From assembly GCA_016584495.1 (NCBI GenBank), contig WAID01000006.1:1054001-1118000 (forward strand): DNA of 64,000 bases, written 5' to 3'. Source of the stretch: Celoporthe dispersa (lineage: Eukaryota > Ascomycota > Sordariomycetes > Diaporthales > Cryphonectriaceae). The translations under genes were made by a program, and so were the position numbers. The notes under the pieces were generated by a model. The model made no database searches. It was not told where the DNA came from and saw only the letters and a list, made by a program, of their open reading frames with translations. Below are positions 1-10,201 of this stretch, piece by piece. The stretch's first letter is position 1; every line of letters starts with the position of its first letter.

Positions 1-19
1 ACCTTTTCAAATCACCACT

Positions 20-2351
20 ATGGCTCTAATACATGACTACGGTGTCGTCGTAGGCATCGACTTTGGCACTACGTAAGCTGTCTGCAGCTACCCATAATAT
101 GGATTTACGTGTTGCTGACCACAGGAGACAGCTATTCTGGCGTGTCATGGGTATCAAACAGGACCACCTCCATCGAGGTTATTCGGTACTGGCCTGGCCC
201 GAATGGCGCTCGTTCTTGGTCGGACAAGGTTCCCAGCGTTATCAGCTACGACGCCGATGGGAAACTGAAGAACTGGGGCTTCAAGGTCGGGTTCATGGAC
301 AACTCGCTCCAATGGTTCAAGATCATGCTGCAGGAAGGTTCCAGTCAGTTACAGGACCATGAAAACATCGGAAACATCTGGAAAAGCAACGTTGACGCCC
401 TGAAAGGGCTTGGGAAGACGCTGGAAGATGTCGTAGCCGACTTCCTCCGAGCGCTATGGGATTACACGAAGGAGAAGATCTGTGAGGAAATGGGAACCGA
501 CGAGCTGTGGGAGGACACGGCTCACGTGGTTCTGACCGTACCGGCGATCTGGAGCGACTTGGCCAAGGAGAAGACCATCCGAGCGGCGAGGCGAGCTGGG
601 ATTGGCGCATCGCTCAAGCTGTTGAGTGAGCCCGAGGCCGCTGCCCTGGCAACTGTGATGGGAAAGGCAGAAGCCCATACTCTAAGGGTGAGGTTGACTT
701 CATCCTGCGTTGCAGTTTCGATCATTCGTCTTCGTGAAGCTTACTTCCACTACACAGGTCGGTGACGCCTTCGTCGTCTGCGATGCCGGCGGCGGTACTG
801 TAGATCTTATCAGCTACCAAGTCAAAAGCATGGATCCTTTCGAAGTCGTAGAATGTGCTACTGGCGATGGTAAGTAAAAATCTATATACTCCTTTTTGGT
901 CTGATTCGAGCAGTACCATTAATTAACATCCCAAGGGGGCTTGTGTGGCTCCGTCTTCCTGGACATGGCATTTCTGAGCTATATCCAGATAAAGATCGGT
1001 AGGCAACAGTACGACTCGATCAGACCACATGATAAGCAACGGTTGCAGCACGATTTCGAGATGAGGATGAAACGACGTTTCGACCCGGGCTCCATGAAGG
1101 ACACACGAGTCGAGATTCATGGACTCGAGGACAACAAGGCTGAGGGCATACAGGATGGCACGATTGAAGTTACCCAGTGAGCAAATTAATGCTTGCCTCG
1201 ACTGAAGCAGCAATACTAATTATGCTGCATTTAGCACAACCCTCCAGACTTTCTTCGACCACATCTGTGGACAAATTGATCCACTTGTCGAAAAGCAGTT
1301 AGAATGTATTGCCAAAAAGGGCCTTACATCAACCGTGAGTCGTGAACTGCTCCCACCTGCTCTCGAGTTATTGGCCTGTGCTGATGTATGCATTGTACAA
1401 GGCCATCCTGCTCACCGGTGGGTTCGGCCAAAGCAAGTACTTGTGCAAAAGGCTGGAATCACTCTTTGCTGATCAGCCTGTGCGGGTTCTGCAAGTTGAC
1501 CAGGCGTAAGTTTTCAATGTCCTGGATTCTCACACACGAGCCGCAAGTGACTCTTATTCCCAGAAGCTAATGATGTTGTCTTGATAGTTGGTCTTCGACC
1601 TGTCGAGGCGCGACGATGTGGGGGCAAGCCTATTCCCTACAGAAGGCGCAGCGGCACCTGGACCTGCCTAACATGCCACCACAGTTCATGTCCCCGTTGG
1701 TCAAGGCGCGGCTTGCTCGCGGGAGCTACGGGTTTGCTCTCCCTGAAGCCTATGACGAGAAGAAGCACGACCCGCGTGATCGCGTGCGAAACACCGTCTC
1801 GGGAGAGTGGGAGGCTGCTAATCAAATGACGTGGGTCATGAAGAAGGTCAGTCCGATGCCATGACAACTGAAGCTCCTAGAACATTATTGTTGATGATCG
1901 TGATGCTGTAGGGTGAGGAGATTACGGAGGGCGGTGGTCCTGTGCGCTTTGACTTCTTTCGGCGGGTTGAAGACCTGAAATGGAATGTTTTTGGCAAGAA
2001 GAGGACTTTCACGGAGGTTCTGTATTACAGTGACAGCGATCAACCATCCTTTCGGCTCGATGAGAGTAAGTCGGTTTCCTTTGGTCCAAGTGTTTGTATA
2101 TATTTGTACTGACAGTTTATTCCCAAGCCGTACGTAAAATCTGCACGGTGACTTCCACAGTCAAGGAGAGCAAATTACGCTCCACTGGGATCAAGGTCAG
2201 AGCCAAAGGAAATGGAAAGCTGCACCACGAGTGCAAATTCACGCTAATCCTGCTTGTGGATGCTACGGGAATGGAGTTCGGGGTGTTGTTTAATGGACAG
2301 GATATCGGGTTTACCAAAGTCTACTATGTAGAGGGCGCTTTCACGGAGTAG
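20..2351 (+). CDS. Hsp70-like ATPase-domain protein, 9 exons
   Basis: Hsp70/actin-type ATPase of the fungal Hsp70-like (HSPA12-like) group. I assembled nine exons with consistent phase: 20-72, 132-687, 758-869, 936-1176, 1235-1334, 1402-1505, 1588-1846, 1912-2065 and 2161-2351, giving 589 aa. All introns are GT-AG. Visible ATPase motifs are phosphate-1 GIDFGTT (residues 12-18), phosphate-2 DAGGGT (about 212-217) and the adenosine-site TGGFGQS (about 359-365). The C-terminal part does not resemble the canonical substrate-binding domain and there is no EEVD tail, which fits the Hsp70-like group better than a general chaperone. It is likely cytosolic, since no signal peptide is seen. The ATG at 20 is chosen because it sits 11 codons before the phosphate-1 loop. 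The substrate is unknown; in filamentous fungi these genes are usually multicopy. No frame break is seen. Confidence 0.9.
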
Positions 2352-2620
2352 GAACCGTGCGGTCTGACGAGTTCACGCAGTCGATATGGGACATGCTTTC
2401 TGGAAATCGTCCTCTTGCTATAGCGCATTGCAGATCTGGGATAATATGCGGCATTTTTTGGGCCATTATTGGCTGTTGGAGTACGATGAGGAACAGGATG
2501 TAAATAGAGGGAATATGGAAAGGCTGGCGTATTTATCAAGAAACAATTGACATTATAGATTGAGCAGCAGGTACGTGAATCATCAGGCCGAGGGACAACG
2601 CCGGCGCTGTGAGAAGTGCT

Positions 2621-3031
2621 ATGAATAGACAGCGGAGTCCCGCGCTCTGACCAGCTCAGAAACCGGCATCCTCAACATCGACAACACGAATCTCACATTG
2701 TCCAATGAGATCCGCTCGAGGGGAACTTCCGAGGTCTATCTGAAGAGAGACGAATGGCAGCTTCAGGGTTGAAACAACCTGCTCAAGGCGACAAGCACTA
2801 CGAAGAGCTCCCCTGGATCCGTCGCCGCAATGGTCCAGAGAATGCATGCATCTACCACTACGAGAAGCTAAACAAGTACGTACCGTGGTTTCATGTTCCA
2901 TAAACCGTGGTTGGTTCTGGTGAAGTGAGGTCTCTGTGCACAAGCTCGAGAAGTCATTGTATACATCACGACAGCATGGTAGATGAAAACTAGACCGTGT
3001 TACTACAGCGCGAAACTGTACTCCCATTAAC
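2621..3031 (+). pseudogene. small unrecognised gene, apparently broken twice
   Basis: I do not recognise this protein. A reading frame opens at the ATG at 2621, and protein-like sequence then runs across three frames: a segment around 2641-2768 (including GILNIDNTNLTLSNEI), then a second from about 2769 (including HYEELPWIRRRNGPEN) up to a good GTACGT donor at 2876. A CAG acceptor at 3009 leads in phase to a short last exon ending with a stop at 3029-3031. Joining the pieces needs one extra base in the CCC run near 2640 and one in the GGG run near 2768, the same kind of defect seen in many certain genes of this window. The repaired product would be about 95 aa with no signal peptide. A minus-strand open frame over the same region looks less protein-like. 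It could be a small real gene, an exon remnant or chance. Confidence 0.35.
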
Positions 3032-3594
3032 TATCTGCAATACATTCTACCTCGGCATTCTACATGTGCGAGGCCAACTTGTACATATGTATAGACCATA
3101 GGGGGGGGGGGGTGATCGACCGCTCTTGAAGCCCGTCACGGAAGCTGTCCTCGAGGGCAGTATGAGTTGGAGAGGTCTCTCCGAAGAGACTCTTGGGCTC
3201 CGGTCTCTTTTCCAGGGCCGGAGTTTATCTCTCACGGCGTCCCAGCTGCTTCCAACCGGGAGCCTTCTTGATAATGATGATGATTCATCCTGACGTGTCG
3301 TGACACTAGTTGTCTCTTCTGATCTTCGCTATGCAACTGCAGCGCAGGATGACTCAAGACTGACAGCTCCAGGAGCCTGGACTTTAGTATCCTCAAATCC
3401 TTGGTGTGCTGTCAAGACCGAGACATGTTCACAGGAACATGGCAATTCCTTGACCACTGGTAGCCTGTGCTGCCTCAGCCCTGAAGGCCATCATCATTAT
3501 GATCATGATGAAGAGGCCCGGGGTTTGTATGTGAGCGAGGTCGAACGACGCCGCCGCCGTATTATTTCATGTGAGCCGCAACCTGGTGGCACCC
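3032..3594. other. intergenic, convergent 3' region
   Basis: Intergenic DNA between the small broken gene and the 3' end of the acyltransferase. It contains a G10 run near 3102-3111 and ATC/GAT-rich patches around 3270 and 3495. No coding signal or RNA gene seen. Confidence 0.5.
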
Positions 3595-5193
3595 TCAAGC
3601 CACCCCCTGAGGACCAGCAGCACTTCCATTCTCCACCGCCCTCGGCGGTGGTTGCTGCTCATCCTGCTGTATGGACTTCCAGAACCACTGGGCAAACCTC
3701 ACCGACGGCTCATCGACCGTCCTGGTCACGAAGTCAGACAGCCACAGGGTGATGGGCAGCAGGAGGAGGTTAGGCAACAGGAAGGCCGGCTCCAGCCCCA
3801 GCGGGCCGGCAATGGGCAGCGGGAGCTTGTTGGCCCAGCCGGCCATGAGCGCGCGCGTCTCCTCGTGGGGTGCCACGAACCCGACGGCGTGGTAGACGCG
3901 GTCGCCCAGGACGACAAGCACCGGCCCGTGGACGAGATACAGGGAGAAGGAGATGCGGCCGAGGTACTGGCAGAAGCGGCCCTCGAAGAAGCGGCGCAGG
4001 GGAGGGAGGCGCGGGGTGGCGGCGACGATGCAGTTGGCGGCGATGGCGAGGTAGAACCACTTGGGGTCGAAGACGGCCTGGGGCTTGAGGTAGGAGAGCC
4101 AGTACCAGCCCGGGTTGGCGCGCAGGTCGGCCATCTCGCGGGTGTGGGCGGGGACACCGCCGAGGTAGAGGGCGACGAGGAGGAGCACGGAGAAGATCCT
4201 TGTCTTGTGCGGCTCGAGGCGGCGGAGGAAAGACGGGAAGCCGCTGTCGGGCTCGGGCCGGCGGGCGAGCAGGTCGAGGTCGCACTGCAGCATGCCGGAC
4301 ATGAAGACGGCGGCGTACCAGGCGTCGCACACGTACAGGAAGTAGACGGCGAGGCCGACCTCGCAGAGCAGGCGGGCCTTGGTGGTGGCGCGGGCGAGGG
4401 TCAGGGCGGCGACGTAGGTGATGACGGAGCCGCGCATCTCGAGCGGGATGGACCAGAGGTGGCCGTTGTACGAGGGCCACATGGGGCCCTCCTTGAACAG
4501 GAAGCTGAAGTTCTTGAACTCGACGTACCAGTTCCAGACCTCGGCGGCGTACGTCTCCTTGGCCTCGAGCTGCGAGTTGCGTATGCCAAACAGGTGCCAG
4601 GACGTGACATAGACAAAGGTGGTGACGACCAGCGGCATGTACAGCCTGAACCAGCGCCGGAAGAGGGCGGACGCGACGACATCGCCGACGCGGGCGGGCT
4701 GGCCGTTCTGGATGAGCTGGAGGGCCTTGAGGATGAGGACGTAGCCGGAGATGACATAGAAGCAGGCGACGGCGAGATGCCCTCCGGTGAAGAAGATGCG
4801 GAAGCCGTAGAAGGTGGCCAGGTGGTGGTGACCGCCCCAGCCCCAGGCGTTCTCAAAGATCTGCTGGTTCCTGTCGGGCACGTAGGCGTGCGACCACAGC
4901 TCGTGGTGCTGCCAGTAGACCAGGAAGGCGGCGAACCCGCGCAGGCCGTCCAGGTAGGCCGTGGGCCGCAGCGGCCTGGCGCTGGCGTCCTTCTCGTCAG
5001 ACGAGGACGCGCGCCTGGGGGCGATGAGGTTCCTCAGCCCGCGCACGAGGGCTGAGGGCGTCACCATCGCGACGGCGGGCCGGCCCGCGAAGAATTTGCG
5101 GTCGAGCTGTAGCCAAGTGGACCTGACCGCATCCTGCGCGGCCCCGAGGAGTCCGCCTTGGTGCGACGAGGTGCTCTGGGGCCAGGAGGACAT
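3595..5193 (-). CDS. acyltransferase 3 family integral membrane protein
   Basis: Single-exon gene of 532 aa, in the acyltransferase-3 (OafA/YrhL-like) family. These multi-pass enzymes move acyl, often acetyl, groups onto sugars or other small substrates across membranes. The family signature YLDGLRGFAAF lies at about residues 80-90, followed by an HH pair in the first membrane segment, FYVISGYVL as the second conserved block and many hydrophobic stretches to the end. The first 70 residues are soluble and Ser/Arg-rich. I place the start at the ATG at 5193 because the open frame upstream has only a TTG. The nearest plus-strand gene is a glycosyltransferase 3.3 kb away, so the two share a divergent intergenic region. 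The substrate cannot be read from the sequence. Confidence 0.9.
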   Translation of the reverse strand: MSSWPQSTSSHQGGLLGAAQDAVRSTWLQLDRKFFAGRPAVAMVTPSALVRGLRNLIAPRRASSSDEKDASARPLRPTAYLDGLRGFAAFLVYWQHHELWSHAYVPDRNQQIFENAWGWGGHHHLATFYGFRIFFTGGHLAVACFYVISGYVLILKALQLIQNGQPARVGDVVASALFRRWFRLYMPLVVTTFVYVTSWHLFGIRNSQLEAKETYAAEVWNWYVEFKNFSFLFKEGPMWPSYNGHLWSIPLEMRGSVITYVAALTLARATTKARLLCEVGLAVYFLYVCDAWYAAVFMSGMLQCDLDLLARRPEPDSGFPSFLRRLEPHKTRIFSVLLLVALYLGGVPAHTREMADLRANPGWYWLSYLKPQAVFDPKWFYLAIAANCIVAATPRLPPLRRFFEGRFCQYLGRISFSLYLVHGPVLVVLGDRVYHAVGFVAPHEETRALMAGWANKLPLPIAGPLGLEPAFLLPNLLLLPITLWLSDFVTRTVDEPSVRFAQWFWKSIQQDEQQPPPRAVENGSAAGPQGVA

Positions 5194-5454
5194 CGTTCGA
5201 GGGCCGGATAGGGACAAGAAAAACAAAAGCCACCCAAGAATAAAAAAACAACAAAAAGGTTAATCAGTGTTGAGACATGGCAGCATCGATATGGGCTCGC
5301 TTGTGACGCCACGAGGAGACGCCTCGTGGCAATAGTGGCAACGGTTGAAGTGGAGGAAGAAGAGAGGGGGGGGGCGGCGCAAACTGGGGAAGGAGCCAGA
5401 AATTTGAAATCGCGGAGAAGAGTCTGGGAACCCCTACCGATGGAAAGAAGGGGA

Positions 5455-5515
5455 AGAGAGAGAGAGAGAGAGAGAAAAAGGGAAAAAAAGAAGAAAAAAA
5501 AAGAAATGAGGTTGA
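5455..5515. repeat. (GA)n and A-rich microsatellite
   Basis: About a dozen GA units followed by A-rich purine sequence in the leader of the acyltransferase gene; a second GA block lies at about 5640-5670. Confidence 0.8.
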
Positions 5516-5875
5516 CCAAGGTGAGTGAAGGAGAAAATGATGTGACAGCAGTAGTCAAGGTTGTAGCTGCCGACGTGCATGAATCGGGGCTTGGATGCCA
5601 ATGCTACCACCACACACACACAGAAAGATGGTAAGAAGAGGAGAGGAGAGAGAGAGAGAGAAAAAAAAAAGGGGGTAAAATTAGGTGGCTGATCTGGTAT
5701 AGTGCACCTCCCCAGAGGAGAAAATGGAGCCGACTTGGCAAGAGTGTTTAGCACCAGTCAGGTACGGCACTACCACAGCACTACCCTGCACTAGGAACTA
5801 AAACGATCCCAGAACTACCTGACAGACAGCAGGGTGGCGCACAGGCCGCGGTAGCAGCTGAAGAGGAGAGAGAGA

Positions 5876-5922
5876 GAGTGTGTGAGTGTGAGTGTTAGTG
5901 TGTGTGAGTGTGTGTGTGAGGG
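5876..5922. repeat. (GT)n/(GTGA)n microsatellite
   Basis: Imperfect GT repeat with GA interruptions, about 45 nt, within the divergent promoter region. Confidence 0.8.
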
Positions 5923-8502
5923 CCAGGCTGGACTTGGCTGGCAATCAGCTTATTGGTAGCGGCCACCCCCCAGGTTTGGTATTGGATCTGCAGCTTGGAG
6001 GGGACTAAGCAGGGGGTAGGAGCATGGACACGGCAGGCAGCTTGGCAGGCTAGTAATGCTCCGGATCGTGTGCTATGTACGGAGTACAGCAGGGAGGGGC
6101 TCGAGGGTCCAGGGCCCTTGCAGTTAGAGAGAGGGTGGGTGGCGTGCCGTGCTAGTACTGTGTGTAGTGGTTTTCTTCTCGTATGGTCTTTTTTTTTCTT
6201 TCTCTTTTCCCTTCCTTTCCCTTTTCTTTTCTCCATCTCTTATTCGTACACATACTATGGGTAGCATGTGTGGACACGCTGTCCGTGATCGCTGGTTCGG
6301 CTGTAAGCCTTAAGGTTTGGCCTGGTTTCCTTGTTTTAGGGTATGGAGCAGCGACGTATGCGTGTGCGTACGTGCTACGTAGAAAAAGTACTCTGGTCCT
6401 AAGCAGTACAGTATGATTCTGGTGCAAACGGACCTGACCTTGAGCTGGAAAAAAAAAAAAAAGGAAAAAAAAAAGTAAAAAGAGACAAGAAGAGGCACAC
6501 ACATACAGAAAGAAAAGAAAAGAGCCATGAGGAGGAGAGGAAAAGAGACAACAATGAGGGGGGGGGGGCAAGGGCCGTCGGGTTTCCACATGCCCGGGAA
6601 ACAATTCCGGAACAAGGCCACAAGAAGAGCAAGTCAGAAACATTCTGGCGGAGATAATCTGCATTCCTCATCGCCCACACGTCCACATGTCCACACTTCC
6701 CCGTCTCTACGCGGAAGGTGAGCAAACGTAAGGTCATGCAGATTGGAAGAGAAAGAAAAAAAACACCCCCCTCAAAAAAAGTCTCCACAACACATAAACA
6801 AGGCGAAGCACTCAGCCTCTCTCTGCGATACCAAGGGGAATCAATGGAAACCACCCCCTTCCCCCTCCCCTTTCCCTTCCCTTCTCTTCTCTCTTTTCCG
6901 TCTGAACCTCTCTCGCTCCATTCCCCCGTCCCCCCTTTTTCAAGTGTCAGGTCGTAGCCGCTAAGGTCATGGCGCCGGCTGTATTAGCCAAGCACCCCGT
7001 CTTGTACTAACTTGGCCCCCGGCGTAAGATGTTTAATGTAGCATGGGACGGTGTCGTGTGAGAGGAAGAGGCGAGTTCGGAGAGTGCTCTGCGAGTCTAC
7101 GATGGGCTACCTCGCTTGTCACATGGCAAGGATCAACATCAGCCAAAAAAAAAAAAAAACAAAGAAAAAAAATCACCACCAGAGACCAGGTCAATCTCCT
7201 CTGGAATGTCCTGCCACATGCGATTGGGTAACGGACTGCCTCCCCTGGTGTTTTAGGGCCGGTATCGACTATGCTTTGGCGATCACCACGCTCCAACCAA
7301 AGCTCGCTCCGCGCTTGTCGATCTGGCCTGGCCTGTGTGGGTAGTACAGCGCACACAGCACAGGCCAGGAGGGAGGACCATAACTATCACGTACCACAGT
7401 ACATGGTAGTAGTTCCATAGCATGTACGGAGTACAGTAGTAGGTACAAGTTGCTGTACGTATAATACGATTAGAGAGGGACGGGACGCATACGGAAATAG
7501 GGCAGACAACCCGGATGGGGTCAATGCCCACCCGTGACCGGCGGCCCCTCGTTCTTGGACTTGAAGCTACGTTCCTGATTCATCGCATATCCGACAAGGT
7601 CAGGCCGTACTTTTCATGTCACCACTGTAGTGCATAGTGCCGGTCATTCCTTCACTGATTGGCATCTGGGAGAGCCCTTTTGAGAGAGCTGGAACCCACA
7701 CCACACACCTTGGCACTAGACACGCCAGACGTACCCATACCCATCCATATCCACCCCAGGTTTTCCCAAGAGCCCACTTTGGAGATCTGGTGGCTTCATC
7801 AGGGTCGGGGCTTGTCACACGGTAATTACTACGTAGTGCCGCCCCTCTCTCGTCCCCCCCCCCCGGTTCTATCGCCGCCTTGTCTCTTGCTTTACCTTTT
7901 TTTCTTTCTCTCTCTCCTTCTTCTCTTCTCCCTTCCGTCCTGGTTCCTGCAGCAGCTGAGAAAAAGTCCCCTTTCCCGCCCGTCACCCACAGTCACAGTC
8001 ATATTCAAGGTTACACGTACAGTACAGTACAGTACCATTAGTTTCTTTTTCCCTCCCACCCTTCTTCCTTGCCTCTTCGCCCCCTCCCCCCCTCCCCTCG
8101 ACCCAAGACAGAGAAGCTGTCTTGTCTTGTACCCGTCCAACTAGATTGATCCTGTTCCACACGTCACCTTTTCTCTTTCGTCTGGTGGACATTCTTCCTT
8201 TTTGATTTTCCTCCCCCCCTCTCTTGGTGTCTCGCAAGGTTTCTGGACAGCCTCGGGTTCTTCAGGGTTGATGGCACTCGCTTATACTCTCGACATCGAC
8301 TGAAACCTTGTTTTTATTTACTGGTGTTGCTGTGTGCTGTTCCTCCATATTTTTCTCTTCTTCCTCTCAGTTGATTTTCATCATACCTACATCTGGCCAG
8401 CGCCAATTGGCGTCGACCGCGCCCTGTCGGGGGGCCAACAGAAGAAAGAGAGAGCCGGCAGCATTCACGCCAGACCCCGACCAGAAAACACGCGGCACGC
8501 GA

Positions 8503-8528
8503 CACACACATACACACACACACACACC
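8503..8528. repeat. (CA)n microsatellite just upstream of a start codon
   Basis: A CA repeat of about 12 units with one interruption, ending 12 nt before the glycosyltransferase ATG, so it lies in the 5' leader of that transcript. Confidence 0.8.
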
Positions 8529-8539
8529 TGCAGCTCAAC

Positions 8540-10201
8540 ATGATGTTCTCCACGACCTTCTCATCCCTGGGCTCCCCCCTCGCCTCGCCCAGGCTGACGG
8601 GACAGTTCCGCAACGGCTTCCTCCCCACCTCACAGATAAGAAGATGGGCGCCCTACCTGGCCATCGTCTGCGTCTTCTTCTTCCTCGCCCAGGTCGGCCT
8701 CCTGGGCGGCCGCCACGCCGACGGCCAGCAGCACGTGCAGGTGGTACAGAACATCCTCGGCGCCCCTCCCTCGTCGTCCCTCCCCTTTGCAGCCGACGCC
8801 GTCAGCCTGAGGGGTAACCCGCCGCGGACCAGGTCGCAGTTTCCGCCCAAGATATGGCAGACGTGGAAGGTCGACCCGCTCCGGTTCGAGGAGAGAGACC
8901 TCGAGAAGGCGCGCTCGTGGACCGAGAAGAACCCAGACTGGCGGTACGAGGTGCTCACCGACGGCAACGACCTGCGCTACGTCGAGTACCACTACGGCCC
9001 CGAGGGCTTCAACCGCCCCGACATTGTCGCCTTCTACCGCGACGTGACTGCTTCCATCATCAAGGCCGACCTCCTCCGCTACCTGATCATGTACGCAGAG
9101 GGCGGTGTCTACGCCGACATCGACGTCGAGGCCATGAAGCCCATGTCCAAGTTCATCCCCGAGCGCTACGACCACAGAGACATCGACATGGTCATCGGCG
9201 TGGAGATCGACGAGCCCGAGTGGAAGGACCACCCCATCCTGGGACCCAAGTCGAGGTCCTTCTGCCAGTGGACCTTCATGTGCAAGCCCCAGCTGCCCGT
9301 CATGATGCGCCTCGTCGAGAACATCATGCACTGGCTCGTCGACGTCGCCAACAACCAGACCGTGCCCCTGGGCGAGGTCGTCCTCGACTTTGACGAGGTC
9401 ATCTCCGGCACGGGACCCTCCGCTTTCACCAACGCCATCATCGCCCAGATGAACCAGGACAGGCTCGTGCTCGCAGGCGAACAGCAGCAGGAGAGCGGTG
9501 GTGACGGTGCAGGAAAGCCCGCCCCCGAGATCACCTGGGACACCTTCCACGACCTCGACGAGTCCAAGCTCGTCGACCGCGTCCTCGTGCTCAACGTCGA
9601 GGCCTTCGCCGCCGGCCAGGGCCACTCCAACTCGGGCACCCACGACACCCGCCACTCCCTCGTCCGCCACCACTACCACGCCTCCAACTGGCCCAGCCGG
9701 CACCCGCGCTACCGCCACCCCGCCTACGGCCAGGTCGAGGACTGCAACTGGAACAAGGACTGCGTCCACCGCTGGGACGAGGACGTCGCCGCCTTCGCCA
9801 GGCTGCCCGAGCCGGAGCAGCAGCGCATCATCGCCGAGAAGACTAGGGAGAGGGAGGAGAAGGAGGCCGAGGAGCTCCGCCAGAAGGAGGAGAAGGAGGC
9901 CAAGGAGAGGGAGGAGGAGGAGGCCAGGAGGAGGGAGGACGAGGAGAGGGCCCGCGCCGAGGAGGACGAGCGGAGGAAGAAGGAGGAGGAGGAGGAGGAG
10001 GCCGCCGCAGCAGGCAGGCCTGCGCCCCCGGCACCAGGAGCAGAGGAAGAAGGAGAGGCCGGCCCCGTGCCGTCACAGTCGAGGTGGTTCCACTCCCTGT
10101 TCGGCTACAGCGTGTTCGCCTGCGCCATCTTCTACATATTATGGGCCAACGGCTGCCTCTCGTCGAGACGGACAGCAGGAGGAGGCCCTACCCTCCTATG
10201 A
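8540..10201 (+). CDS. GT32-type (Och1-like) glycosyltransferase with charged helix and second TM
   Basis: Single-exon 553-aa protein of the DXD-sugar (Gly_transf_sug, GT32) family that includes Och1/Hoc1 mannosyltransferases. A type II membrane anchor lies at about residues 36-57. The catalytic part starts with KIWQTWK (about 104-110), then the segment with KADLLRYLIMY, and the metal/nucleotide-sugar motif YADIDV (about 191-196). Such enzymes act in the Golgi on protein or lipid glycans. After the catalytic domain there is an unusual run of about 65 residues, nearly all Glu, Lys and Arg (about 430-495), predicted to form a long charged helix. A hydrophobic segment with FGYSVFACAIFYILWA near residue 525 follows. 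The second membrane segment is odd for a type II glycosyltransferase. The donor and acceptor cannot be named from the sequence. Confidence 0.88.
   Translation: MMFSTTFSSLGSPLASPRLTGQFRNGFLPTSQIRRWAPYLAIVCVFFFLAQVGLLGGRHADGQQHVQVVQNILGAPPSSSLPFAADAVSLRGNPPRTRSQFPPKIWQTWKVDPLRFEERDLEKARSWTEKNPDWRYEVLTDGNDLRYVEYHYGPEGFNRPDIVAFYRDVTASIIKADLLRYLIMYAEGGVYADIDVEAMKPMSKFIPERYDHRDIDMVIGVEIDEPEWKDHPILGPKSRSFCQWTFMCKPQLPVMMRLVENIMHWLVDVANNQTVPLGEVVLDFDEVISGTGPSAFTNAIIAQMNQDRLVLAGEQQQESGGDGAGKPAPEITWDTFHDLDESKLVDRVLVLNVEAFAAGQGHSNSGTHDTRHSLVRHHYHASNWPSRHPRYRHPAYGQVEDCNWNKDCVHRWDEDVAAFARLPEPEQQRIIAEKTREREEKEAEELRQKEEKEAKEREEEEARRREDEERARAEEDERRKKEEEEEEAAAAGRPAPPAPGAEEEGEAGPVPSQSRWFHSLFGYSVFACAIFYILWANGCLSSRRTAGGGPTLL

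Larger units (their letters stand above)
5194..8539. promoter_or_regulatory. 3.3-kb divergent intergenic region with simple-sequence tracts
   Basis: This region separates the divergently transcribed acyltransferase and glycosyltransferase, so it should hold both promoters and long 5' leaders. It is rich in purine tracts on the left and CT-rich tracts on the right (7850-8130, 8150-8240), which is typical of fungal leaders. Two copies of a 15-base element containing GTACGGAGTAC lie at about 6075 and 7422. No open frame here looks like a protein. Confidence 0.6.

Noticed and set aside
2656..3027. 123-codon minus-strand frame
   Set aside because: The plus strand of the same region reads more like protein and has matching splice signals.
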